Source: Henricia sp. BOLD:AAB3569
Lineage: Eukaryota; Echinodermata; Asteroidea; Spinulosida; Echinasteridae
Length of the DNA: 64,000 nt
NCBI GenBank assembly: GCA_037783545.1
Contig: JBBELK010000108.1
Coordinates: 1,054,001 to 1,118,000 of the forward strand
Direction: 5' to 3'
In this document: piece after piece, positions 1 through 9,957 of the stretch
Layout of the letters: each line of letters opens with the position of its first letter
How positions within the stretch are numbered: position 1 is the first letter of the stretch
The notes under the pieces: model-generated
Told to the model about the DNA's origin: nothing
Seen by the model: the letters and a program-made list of their open reading frames with translations, nothing else
Database searches by the model: none
Position numbers and translations under genes: made by a program

Positions 1-256
1 GAGTTTCTGTGCAATCGCAACGGAGTCGGAACGCAAGGTGTACGGCTGGCTTTTATGCACCCTATATGAAGCCCATCAGGATCATAATGTGGTTTATACT
101 TCACAAAGTGGTGCATGTCTTTTAAAGGGTGGGGGTGTTTGTTACTGTCTTGCGGCCGCAAGATCACAACTCGTGGCACTAATGGGGCTCCATAGTACCC
201 CGTTGTGCACACGCATAATGTTTTGCATAATGTTTTCGGAATAAAGTCGAAGTCGG

Positions 257-518
257 GGGGCCAATTTCATGAAGCTGTTAACCAGAAATTTTTTGCTTAT
301 AATACCAAATTTATCTGCTTTGCAAAATGAGTCAGCACTCAAAATTGCATGTCAACTTGTGCTTTAACAAGAGTAGCAGAACTCCAGTCAATAATATTGT
401 AATAAACATCACATAAAATTTCAAATGACAGTAATTTTGCTGACCCGTTTTGCAAAGCAATTAACATATGTTGTATTAAGCTCATTTTTCTGCTAAACAG
501 CTTCATGAAATTGGCCCC
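257..518. mobile_element. Palindromic MITE, GGGGCCAATTTC family, copy 1
   Basis: The element begins GGGGCCAATTTCATGAAGC and ends with the reverse complement (GCTTCATGAAATTGGCCCC). It is 262 bp with no coding capacity. A second copy at 40897-41138 has the same termini and the shared interior phrase GTCAACTTGTG. Short non-coding TIR elements like this are mobilised in trans by a transposase encoded elsewhere; which superfamily is not visible here. No clear target duplication is seen at this copy. Confidence 0.8.
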
Positions 519-667
519 AGATCTCCTTTGAATTATGTGATCTTTGACTGGTTCTCTTAAACGAGCGTATGCAAAACACTGTGCGTGCGCACAACTGTCT
601 GCAAATGTCAATATAGAAGCGATCAGATAGGTTCATTTGATCCATGCTCTGTCTCATTACTTATTAG

Positions 668-934
668 ATGGCCTGCATGACCCTCTTTGACACTATACCC
701 AGCCGTCCGAGTCAGCTGCAAGCAGCTTGGGATAAAAACAAAAACATTTACCACAGTCTCTCCAGTCAGCGTTTTGAATTTGTTCGCGTGCCACCAACAT
801 CACAGCTCTTGTATCAGAATTACCTCTCTGCGAAATATGACATCGCAGAAGTCATCATAAATGAAAAATTCACGCCTAAAGAGAAATCATCTCTTTCTTT
901 CCTGGCCGTCGAAACCTGCGTGAGGTCCCTTGCG
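668..934 (+). CDS. Candidate internal coding exon, product unknown
   Basis: An open stretch of exactly 89 codons (phase 0) lies between a good acceptor (pyrimidine-rich tract ending TTATTAG at 667) and a strong donor (GTACGTGAG at 935). Its first codon is ATG, so it could also be a first coding exon. The peptide is mixed in character: it opens MACMTLFDTIPSR, has a basic and aromatic middle (RFEFVRVPP), and ends in a Glu/Lys-rich part (NEKFTPKEK). It has no low-complexity or repeat-derived sequence. I recognise no family, signal peptide or membrane segment. The frame closes 12 bases past the donor, as expected for an exon boundary. A second open frame at 930-1220 is offset and more likely intronic chance. 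No partner exon was identified, so the gene model rests on splice signals and composition alone. Confidence 0.35.
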
Positions 935-2318
935 GTACGTGAGTAATGCCGGCTCAGGTGTAAGCCAGCTAATTTTTAGTGAATTAGCGGGCCGGGGCGA
1001 TCGTGTGGCAAACAGCGGCCCTGATGTATACATTAATCCGGCGAGAGACCTTGTCTTTGGATGGAAGCAGGCTTGTGACGCGTGGGGATCGCTCGGTGGA
1101 CAGATCCACGGGGTGCCAAGATTCCTTACCATTCTAACTAGTCATCCATCTAATACAGCTATGCCATACTCCATCAACGAAGGCTTAGAGGGATACAAAT
1201 CAGTTGTCTCATGCGTTTGAAGATGATTCATGACCGGCCATGGTGATTGAGGACGTGCTTAGATGATTGAAGACGTTTTCAAGATGATCGAAGCCGTGAT
1301 CTCGACGCTCCTTAACTGTGATTGGAATTCTGCGAATTAGACCTTCACCAAATAACATCATCGATAATCACACATTGCACATGACAGAACTCTACGGTAA
1401 TTTCCTACTGTCATATTTTGCCACACAGGATAAGAAAAGACATATGTCTAGGCTTAGACTTGGTGATCGCTACCCTTTTCAGATGTAATTATCTGGCTGC
1501 AAAGTCACAACTTCCATTGTTTTTGAGTCGTCTTCTGACGTTAAAAGCCCGCGGCGGAGCTATATCGCATACGGCGAGAGAATAGGGGAATAAGTAAAAG
1601 CTCTAATTAAACGGCGTCCGCACCAGGATTTTGTTTAATTACGACGTTCAAGCGAGAAGAGTTTCCGGACATCTAGTTATCGGAGTCAAATGATTCTATT
1701 AACGTTCCTTCACCCAAGTGCCCGCCAAATAAAAAATCGGTGGCCGTGTCTCACATAGTGCTGACCGCGTATCATGTAGCAGAAGTCCGCATAAGTGACC
1801 AGACCATTCTATGCTGTGGACCTAAAGCCTCCCATAGCTTGAACTGATGCAGTTATACAATCTTCAGATACCGGGGAATTTCAAACCACATAAGACAGGT
1901 GTAAAGTGCTCGGTATAGCCCATGCTGCGTTGATGTATACTCTGGCTTAAAATACATGTACGCTTGGGGAACACGTATGTGCTTGCATGCACAGTCATAA
2001 CGGGATTTCTAAGCCAACGTGTGAAATACTTATACCGTCGAATTTCTCCGACTTGTCACCTGAAGCAAAGCTTAAGGATTTCATTTAACTACCGAGCAGC
2101 CAGATTTTAACGGAAATCTAGCCTTGTGGAATGCGCGGTCGCTCCAGCGGGTAAAGACTGAGCGATATGTCAAAGACATCGTGGCAGATTTTGAATTTAA
2201 GCCGCTGAAATCTTCGGTAGTTGATCACTCTGCTTGGGAATCGCTAACTGGTTGCGCGTCTTCGAAAGGATAAAGGTAAGTCTTCCAGTCGATTTTGTTT
2301 TTGACAGATGTACACACG
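935..2318. other. Unassigned, possible intron
   Basis: No repeat family of this window recurs here. An open frame at 930-1220 lacks a convincing start or acceptor. If the exon at 668-934 is real, this would be its downstream intron. Confidence 0.3.
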
Positions 2319-2773
2319 TTAAAGATAGTATACATGATTGGTAAACTGTTACACATAGTGTTATCCCCCTGTGTGATTGAAGATATGCATGATTAAAACC
2401 AACCTGAGCAAAAAACAGCTCCGTACTTCGTCTAACATTTGAGAAAACAGTCAAAAAAGTTTGCAGTCATTCCGCCCTAAAACCACTTCGCCCTGAACCA
2501 TTTCGCCCTGAACCACGGCCTGTGCACGAAGTGGTTTTGGGGCGAAGTGGCATTTGGGCGATGTAGTGTTTGGACGAAGTGATTTGGGGCGAAATGGCAC
2601 TTGGGCGAAATGGTTTTGGGGCGAATTAAATTTGTCATTTCTGAAAGACTATAGCACTTTTCTATAGGAAGTTTTCTACGGTCATCATGTTTATATTGTG
2701 TAAGTTAGGCGTAAATCTGTGAACTTTTCTGATTTTCGAGATTACCAATGATGTATAGGCCTACTGCCTTTAA
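2319..2773. mobile_element. TTAA-flanked MITE with CACTTCGCCC array, copy A
   Basis: Flanked by TTAA (2319-2322 and 2770-2773). The termini read AGATAGTATACATGATTGG and, inverted, AGGCAGTAGGCC then ATCATTGG. The interior (about 2485-2630) is a degenerate array of about 10-bp words, CACTTCGCCC and its complement GGGCGAAGTG, in opposite orientations either side of GGCCTGTGCACG. TTAA target sites are characteristic of piggyBac-type transposases, so a piggyBac-mobilised non-autonomous element is inferred. Other copies: 3831-4342, 17365-17529, 20569-20652, 20988-21485 and 30350-30872. Confidence 0.8.
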
Positions 2774-3220
2774 TACTTGATTTATGTTGTAAAATCTGTC
2801 ATCATTTGTTGAGGTATAGGAAATATCATGAGATTACAGTGTGTTTGTTTATTTCATTTGTGTTCAGACAAACGGGGCGTCAAGTCGGCAAACTTTATTT
2901 TGTCCATTTGCTTCAATTTTGTTTCAATGTCAAAATAAGGTATAAACCTTGAGTGAAATTGTAGCTTATTGGGAGCATGCATGGTGGTTGCTGTGGAGAT
3001 TTATAACTTAACAGTTTATTCAGATAATGGTCATTTAGTGAACCGTATAGATTCTCTTATAATTTTTTAAAGATTAGAAGTTGCACTTGCTAAAACTGTT
3101 TCAAAATTGACTTGGAGACGACTTTACTTATAGTCTATTTGCGGTTGATGCATTTATTTGCTGTAACTATTGTTTTTACTCAGTATATTCAAAATAGGTG
3201 TAATTGTCAAATTTCAAATT

Positions 3221-3283
3221 AGCACCGGCAGCCTCGTTTATAGCACCGGCAGCCTCGTTTATAGCACCGGCAGCCTTGTGGAT
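3221..3283 (+). repeat. 21-bp tandem repeat, three units
   Basis: Three head-to-tail units starting AGCACCGGCAGCC. The first two are identical; the third diverges in its last bases. A related single unit (AGCACCGAAAGCCTCG) ends the host element near 3783. Confidence 0.85.
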
Positions 3284-3317
3284 ACTTATATGACGCACAT
3301 GTCCACCCTGCGGGGTT

Positions 3318-3585
3318 CTCCTGGCGCTGTTGCCATTATTACCGCTGCCATCAGGGAATCACTAGAACCATTTTACTTAAACTAGGTGGCTGCCTGGCCA
3401 AGGCACACAACCCTATCAGCACTTGGATTGTAGCATTCCCCTTACAGAGCACTCCTGGCACTGTTGTCATTATTACTGCTGCCATCAGGAAATCACCAGA
3501 ACCGTTTCGCTTCAACTAGGTGGCTACCTGGCCAAGGCGAACAACCTATCAGCACTTAGATTGTGTCATTTTCTTGTAACAGCTC
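3318..3585 (+). repeat. 134-bp tandem duplication
   Basis: Two units with period 134 bp, each opening CTCCTGGC(G/A)CTGTTG and including CCTGGCCAAGGC and ATCAGCACTT(G/A)GATTG. The copies differ at scattered positions. Short open frames across it are produced by the duplication and are not taken as coding. Confidence 0.8.
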
Positions 3586-3830
3586 CCTATATATCGCTTG
3601 GGTTGACGAGCCAATTGAGATTGTCTTGCCCACACACAAACACGTCGACACAAGTGAGGCTCGTACATATAACCCTTCGATCTCGAGCACGGCTGTATAC
3701 CCACTAGACCACATGTATCATGATACTGAGCCACCGTATTACGTTGCGCGTCTTTTCATTAGCAAATTTCGTTTCAAACGAAAGCACCGAAAGCCTCGTT
3801 TTCGATGACAATTTGAAACTCCTCTATTAG

Positions 3831-4342
3831 TTAAAGGTAGTATACATGATTAATATCTTGAAGAATCAGAAATGTTCACAGATTTACTCCTAACTTACAC
3901 AATATAAACATGATGACCGTAGAAAACTTCCCCTGAAATGGTTTTGTCTGAAATGCTATAGTCTTTAAGAAATGAGCAAAACAATTATTTTTCGTCTCGC
4001 GAGACGTAAATTTAATTCCCCTAAAACCATTTCGCCCTGGACCACTTCGTCCTGAACCATTTTGCCCACAAACAACTCTGTCCAAACACTACTTCGCCCA
4101 AAAGCCACTTCTCACCAAAACAATTTCTTGCACAGGCCGTGGTTCTAGGCGAAGGGGTTCAGGGCGAAGTGGTTTTGGGGCGAAATGACTGTAAACCCTT
4201 TTTTGGCTGTTTTCTCAAAAGTTAGACGATGTACGGTTTTTGCTGGTTTTTGCTCAGGTTGGTTTTTATCATGAATATCTTCAATCACACAGAGGGATAA
4301 AACTATTTGTAACGGTTTACCAATCATGTATACTATCTTTAA
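3831..4342. mobile_element. TTAA-flanked MITE with CACTTCGCCC array, copy B
   Basis: TTAA lies at both borders (3831-3834, 4339-4342), and the terminal AGGTAGTATACATGATT matches copy A. It is inverted relative to copy A: the half with ACTTACACAATATAAACATG comes first. It contains the perfect palindrome CGTCTCGCGAGACG at 3993-4006 and the array at about 4020-4190. Length 512 bp. Confidence 0.8.
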
Positions 4343-4400
4343 GTTATTGCTACCAGTTTGTGTTTGATGTGCTAAAAACGATTTGGTATTTAACAAGGTA

Positions 4401-5136
4401 AAGCCCCTTTCACACTAGACGATTTGGGATACGAATCAACACGACGTAAGAATCGCATTACATCGTATTGAAAAAGCCTAGAAATCCCTAATTACCGCGA
4501 CGGAAACGACCGAAAAGAACATGTTGCGATTCCGTTACGACACTGTTACGTTACGTTACTAGTTACGACCACTTACGATTTTGATGCGAATCTTTGCGAC
4601 ACTCATATGACACTTTGCGAATGTTTGCGATCAGATTGCGACGTTTTACGATGCATTTCGATTTCTTTGCGACTTTTTGCGATCTTTTACGATCGTATGC
4701 GATGCAATTACGATTACTTGCGATTTTTAGCGACATGGAAGCGATTCTCTGTCGCGGTTTCCTTGAAATTATGACGATCACGTGACTTAATTGCATTCGT
4801 ATCAAATCGTTAAAAAAAAATTAAAAGATCGTAAAAGTTCGTATTGAAATAGTGCTGAATGATTGGTAAAGAACCTTTACAATGGCATTAGGATTATTTA
4901 CGACCTTGTTAAGACGACTTTATTACGATATCCTACGACCGGTGCGTCGATACGACCGTTTAAGAAATGTTTAAACATTCCAAAAATTTCGTAATGATTT
5001 TGCGACCAAGACGAATCATTACGATCGTTTAAGAATGTTTACCGTAACGATTGTCTTTACGAATGCCCTTACGAATCTTACGATTCAAAATTGTTAAGGT
5101 TCGTATCCAAAATTGTCATAAGTGTGAAAGGGGCTT
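4401..5136. mobile_element. Foldback MITE, AAGCCCCTTTCACAC ends, TTACGA words
   Basis: Terminal inverted repeats begin AAGCCCCTTTCACACT and end AGTGTGAAAGGGGCTT. Inside each end is a GATACGAA / TTCGTATCC pair. The whole 736-bp interior is a loose array of TTACGATNN and TTTGCGAT words and their complements, with no period long enough to be a satellite. Frames inside (for example 4594-4785) are products of the array. Confidence 0.75.
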
Positions 5137-5852
5137 CCACATTGGGCCTATAACCTATGGCCTACTACACTAATAAGCTAAAATTGAAAGGAATTTATAT
5201 GTTGATAATGGTGTGTGTACAATTAAAACAAATGTATTGTTTCACAATGTGTTTGTTTTAAATGTCCTTCCATCTGTAATTCCCTTGGAATTTCTGCTAA
5301 AAAAACCAAAACACATTTTTTTCAAAGACTATGACATTTTGACATACTGCTCGTATTTCTGCAAATTGGATCCCTCGTGGCTATTTCCGCGACTGCATTC
5401 AGTTTCTTCGTGAATTTTTCTCGCCTTTGGCATTTTTGGTAAAAACAAAATGAATCGCGATGGAAATGCTTATTGTATGGAATTGCTATTGCAATTTCTT
5501 TAAGAAAAGATAAAAAAGAAAAAAGAAAAAAAAATATGGAAAATAACTTAACAGCTATAATCATTGTCACGTTACACTGTCAGATCTGGATTTGTTTCTA
5601 AATCTTGACTGTGAGATATTATAAATATTCATTGAAAATTAAAAGGTGCCCTGAAACCTTAAGCAGGAATAGAATGCTCTACAATATTTGAAACTAAACG
5701 TAAACGGAAGAAAAATTAAACAGCAATGTAGCTCAAAAATTATTTATATTTTCAATCAAGTCACAGCACATAAAAAAATACTGTAATTTTTGGACTATTT
5801 CTTTGTCTTTATTAGGCTTGTGTATGTATTTCAGTTCACCGGTGATCCTTGG
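5137..5852. other. Unassigned A+T-rich stretch
   Basis: Only homopurine and A-rich runs (about 5505-5540) stand out. No exon signals or repeat termini were found. Confidence 0.3.
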
Positions 5853-6320
5853 CATGTCCACACGGAGGCTGTTCCCTCGAAGGAAACTTGAAGGTTCCAA
5901 ACCCTCGAGGAAAACTCGGGGGAAACTTGGAGGCTTTGTGACCGTGTGGACGCACTCGGAGGGTTATTCCCCCGAGTTTTCTCCGACGATTTTCCCCCTA
6001 AACAAACTTGGGGGAAACTTGGGGGAAACTTGGAGGTTTCAAACCCCTTGCAATGAGACTCGAGGGAAACTCTGGGGTTTGTGCCATGTGGTCGCACTTA
6101 CCCTGGAGGGAATGCATTATACCGTGTACCCGGCATTTCCCTCGAGGGAACGAACTTTCCTCGAGGGAAATTTGGGGGGTTGTGATCGTGTGGACACAAC
6201 TCGGGGGCGGGGGTGAGGTGGGGGCGGGTTGGGGGGTTGTGAGGTGGGGGAGGCGTTTATACTCTTTTATACATTTTTATAGCCGACATTCCATCCTTCG
6301 AGAGGTTGTGACCGTCTAAA
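5853..6320. repeat. Word-array region, CCGTGTGGAC / CTCGAGGGAAAC
   Basis: Degenerate units built of GACCGTGTGGACGCACTCGG, AAACTTGGGGG and CTCGAGGGAAA recur at about 5853, 5940, 6085, 6184 and 6308. The first is inverted (TGTCCACACGG) relative to the later ones. This resembles the other foldback word-array elements, but its exact ends are not clear, so it is reported as a repeat. The 137-codon frame at 5803-6216 is a by-product. Confidence 0.55.
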
Positions 6321-6906
6321 CACAGCTCCTGTCTCCGACATTTGCAAAGTGATCCTGTTACGATATTTGAGCCATGCTCGTTTGTGTCTCTCATATCGGT
6401 TAATAAACCCGTGTCAGGCTTCGATTTGGGAAGATAATAATACTATTTTGTTTATTATGTCAGAATTGGTACCGTAATTAAGCTATGCTATTAACGTGTT
6501 ATTAACGCGAAAATTTCTTGATAGGAGTGTACAGAATCCTTATTTGAAGACCTCTGGACAGATACAATAAACATAGGTTGTATATATGGTCCAACAATTT
6601 TAATCGGCCATTTGACTGGAAAAAATAGAAGATAGAAGTGGTTCCAACTGTCCGATGCAATGAATCTGCCCAAGACCATTTAAATAAGAAAACGATAATT
6701 AAATATGAATTTACATAATTGTGCATTTTTAATGCATGTGCACACGCAATGTTTTCTTTTACAACGGTACACATGCCCTCATTTGATTAGGCGCCTGAAT
6801 GTGACATTATGGGTCCGTTTTCCATGCAGTATAAAATAGTATAACCGGCCTAAAATAAACAGTGGGCCTGCACATTTCCTTGAAAGCATAGACAAATTTC
6901 TTTTTT
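6321..6906. other. Unassigned A+T-rich stretch
   Basis: Nothing beyond short open frames on the minus strand (6491-6774) without family resemblance. Confidence 0.25.
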
Positions 6907-6950
6907 GGGAGGGGGGTGGGGGGGGGGAGGGGGGGGGGGGGGGGGGGGTG
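6907..6950 (+). repeat. G-rich tract including 20 consecutive G
   Basis: Almost pure G over 44 bases, with an uninterrupted run at 6929-6948. It could form G-quadruplexes and may be length-unstable or misassembled. Confidence 0.9.
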
Positions 6951-7056
6951 CTGTTGTAGATGAGGTACTAAGCTGACCTACAGGTTGATTCTGATCACAC
7001 ACACCCTCAATCAGCATGGGCCTAACGCCATTGGTAACATTTTTTCTAATCATGTA

Positions 7057-7305
7057 AGGCGCGAGGTCACAATTGAAACGGTCTGAATACCGGGAAACGG
7101 TACATAAACGATACACCGTTGCACGGTTTTGAGTGAGCAAGCAAACGGTGCAGCTGGTCTGGCCAAACGGTAGATAATTAGCAGTGTTCAACACACTCGT
7201 GTTCGCTGAACAAACGGTTTTCTGCCCACAGACAAACGGTTCCAAAAGGGATTAACTCGAACCGTTTACCGGTATACAGACCGTTTGTATTTTGACCTCG
7301 CGCCT
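7057..7305. mobile_element. Foldback MITE, AGGCGCGAGGTCA ends, AAACGGT words
   Basis: Terminal inverted repeats AGGCGCGAGGTCACAATT and, inverted, AGGCGCGAGGTCAAAATA, each followed by AAACGGTCTG. The 249-bp interior is about ten scattered AAACGGT / ACCGTTT words in both orientations. The subterminal GAGGTCACAATT is shared with the unrelated-looking element at 46728-47618. A TA precedes the left end. Confidence 0.75.
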
Positions 7306-7345
7306 AATCTATCTTTAAATCATAATTTTGAAAACTTGGACCTTT

Positions 7346-7503
7346 ATAGAAAAATGAAAACGTTAACCTTTCTTTATTGCCAAGGTTACTGGGTCTACAC
7401 TGAAACCAGTGAACCTTTTCCCTTGTGCTTTAGCAATGGAAGTTTTAGATTACCAGCGAATGTTTAGACCCAGTTACCATGGCAACTGGCGTCACACTTT
7501 AGT
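7346..7503 (+). mobile_element. X-box MITE, copy 1
   Basis: Inner arms GGTTACTGGGTCTA and TAGACCCAGTTACC are inverted, and the outer right end reads CACACTTTAGT. The right arm contains GTTACCATGGCAAC (7473-7486), a close match to the palindromic RFX X-box (GTNRCC-N-RGYAAC). Other copies: 18803-18945 (+), 58728-58874 (-) and a fragment at 35676-35734 (-). All share the AACCAGTGAAC and AGCGAATGTTTA phrases. Confidence 0.75.
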
Positions 7504-8677
7504 CTGTTACCGTTTGAAGCTGTGATTGTCGCTTTTAAAAAGAAATAGACCGTGTCGAAAAGCTGCCATCTTGTATGGCAACTTTTGTTGTTTAATTTTG
7601 TCAACAATGTAAACACAATGTGCAACCATGGATGTCCTCGGCCAACAAAGAAACTGCCCTACAAGATGGCAGATATCCGATACAGTCTATTGGGTGGGAG
7701 TTTTCTGCTAAGAATTACAATTATGATACAAAAGTACAGATACAGACGTACGTTTTGATGCCATCAAACGGCTGTTAACTGTCCATCTTTGCTCAATGCC
7801 AGATTCAAATTGACACATGACAAAATGAAGATAATGAAATGTCAGTGAATGTAAAATATGAACGCGTACAAGCAATAATTGCCCATTGCTGCGCGCATTT
7901 CTCCGCCAGTATGGGGCAATTTTGTTTTTATAGTAAACTCTTTCACATTTAATTATGTTTTTGTTATCACAATATTAAAGGTCGACTTGTCAGGAGATGT
8001 TATTATTGAATGCTATAGATCAGTATTCATTAACGATTCCGTCCCGTGGATCGCGCCATCTTCGTTGCACTAAACTGTCTATTTTCAACAACTGCTGTTT
8101 TATGACGTGTTTGGTATTAAATAACGTGTTATAATTAATTCTTTAGAAAGGGAATACATTTTATTATTTCTGCATCAATTTGACATTAAAAAGTACACAT
8201 CGTAACGATGTCCCAGTGTCGACGACTGATAACACAGAGAAACATCGAGCTTGGAATATACGTTTTTGCCCACCTAGAATAACCGTCGGGTGGTCCTCCG
8301 TATACGATAGAGCTCTTCGCCTTGAGCGGTATCCGAACCACAGTCTCAACAGCCACCGGATTACCTTACATTTTCGTCGATAATTTTGGGTCTCCTACTC
8401 GCTCTCGTTTCGCGCTAAAAGTGGAAATCTGCGGGCGGCTGTCGTCTGCGCTTCAATTCAGGGTGATCAGTATGGCCAAGCCGTTTGGTATAAGGCGACT
8501 CATGAACCGCCATTTGCCCATTGCACTGGGTACAGGTTGTGTAGTGAGACAATTTTCATAAAGACGCGACGCCATCTTTTTTTTCTCGTTATACTCGACA
8601 ATGTTTTAGACAAATAAATATTCCAAACGAAACCCAACTTTCAGCTGTTGTTGAAATAGCTCAGTCAGCAGGCAAGG
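7504..8677. other. Unassigned
   Basis: A mild CpG rise at 8220-8540 has overlapping short frames in both strands but no splice or start evidence. The rest is A+T-rich. Confidence 0.25.
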
Positions 8678-8964
8678 CAGTGGCGGATCTGGAGGGGGCG
8701 GGGGTTGTTGTGTTTTGGGGGTGTGGTGGAGTTGCAACCCCTCTCTTGAGCGGCGAACTAATATAGTGATAAAAGGTAGAAATTAAATGGAAAGTGCATG
8801 CCCGTGGATCGAGTGCTGAACTCAGACCAAATCCCTCTTCTGAAACCTTCAAAAGGCCCTTAAAGTGCCTTAGATTGACGGAGAAAGCACCTAAATTTCA
8901 AAATGTCCGGCACACAGTAGGAGCCACAACCCCACCCTTAACTAAAAGCCAAAACCCGCCCCTG
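8678..8964. mobile_element. hAT-like MITE, CAGTGGCGGATC start
   Basis: Begins CAGTGGCGGATCTGGAGGGG and ends CCCGCCCCTG. This CAGNGGCG...CG(C)CCCTG pattern with G-rich subtermini is typical of hAT non-autonomous elements. Flanks GGCAAGG and CAAAGG look like a decayed target duplication. No transposase remains in its 287 bp. Confidence 0.6.
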
Positions 8965-9654
8965 CAAAGGTATTTTGCGGCAGTGACAATCATCCCAAAA
9001 CTTACGGATGGTATCTGGATGGCTAAAGGTTTAAAAATATATATTTTATTATGCAGCAGCAACTTTAAAATCCAGAAATTCCATTCACGAAGCAGCGCAT
9101 TTTTGATAAAAAGAATCCAGCCGCTGTTTTTCCTCGTATAGACAGCGCCTACGGCACGCAGTCACCGCCACGGTCGCGTAGAGCGGTAAAACGGGGCACG
9201 GCCAAGGGCTAATCTTCGCCGACTTAGGCTGTTTTGGTGAATAGCTCGGGGATAATCTTCCAACATTTTTGTCGAGGAATTCTCCCGCGCTTTTTTATGT
9301 TGGACACCGTGAGATTTGATAAGAGGAATTATACGGTGGGGATTGAAAGGTGGGGGAAAATTCGCTTCTTTTCATCTGGCTTAATTTGTAAAAAATACAG
9401 GGCTAGCTTTTGTTTGTTATTTTTTGCGTACCATTGAAAAGAGGTGACGATATATTTCACTTCGATGCACCAGAAGTGCAGTGAACGTATGCCTGCATGT
9501 GTGTGGTTTATAAAAGCAATTTAATGGTAGATTTTGTACATTCTGGGTATTTCTTGATTTTGTACGATAACATCCCTGAGTAAATTTGGTACAAATTTAA
9601 CAAGAAATGTACAAGAAGAAACATATCCAATTACAATAAAATGCAATTACAATA
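8965..9654. other. Unassigned
   Basis: There is a small CpG-rich patch at 9130-9210 (GGTCGCGTAGAGCGG). No exon or element ends were recognised. Confidence 0.25.
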
Positions 9655-9957
9655 AAAATTGGCTTTGCGCCAAAGCTGTCGATCCAAAATTGGCTTTGCG
9701 CAAATTGCGCAAAAGTTGTCGAACAAAAATTAGTTTTGCGCAAAAGTTGTCGATCGAAAGTTGGCTTTGCGCAAAAGTTGTCGATCCAAAATTTGTCCTG
9801 CGTCAAAGTTGTTGACCAAAAATTGGCTTTGCGCCAAAGTTGCTCACCGAAATTGGCTTTGCGCCAAAGTTGTCGATCAAAAAGTAGCTTTGCGCCAACT
9901 TTGCTGTCCGAAGTTGTTGTTGTTGATATAAAGTTGGCTTTGTGTTAAAGTTGTGAC
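9655..9957 (+). repeat. Degenerate ~30-bp array, TTGGCTTTGCGCNAAAGTTG
   Basis: About ten imperfect units of 27-33 bp carry the core TTTGCGCCAAAGTTGTCGAT. The central TTGGC...GCCAA and TTGCGCAA motifs are self-complementary, so single units can fold. Units at the right end are more diverged. Open frames on both strands across it are array artefacts. Confidence 0.8.

Larger units (their letters stand above)
3202..3813 (+). mobile_element. AATTGTCA-ended element, long copy
   Basis: Begins AATTGTCAAATTTCAAATT and ends GATGACAATT, so the outer 8 bp are inverted. A 130-bp deleted version sits at 28291-28420 on the other strand and preserves both ends, including the AGCAC...CCTCGTTT motif at each side. 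The interior holds a 21-bp triplication and a 134-bp tandem duplication. On the minus strand near 3722-3655 there is a weak tRNA-like stretch (GTCTAGTGG box A, GGGTT box B), which may be a degraded SINE head. Confidence 0.55.

Noticed and set aside
5803-6216. 137-codon open frame
   Set aside because: It follows the CTCGAGGGAAAC/GTGTGGAC word array; Gly/Arg/Thr composition reflects the words.
9655-9957. CRISPR array
   Set aside because: Units are degenerate and contiguous with no unique spacers, and the sequence is animal-like.
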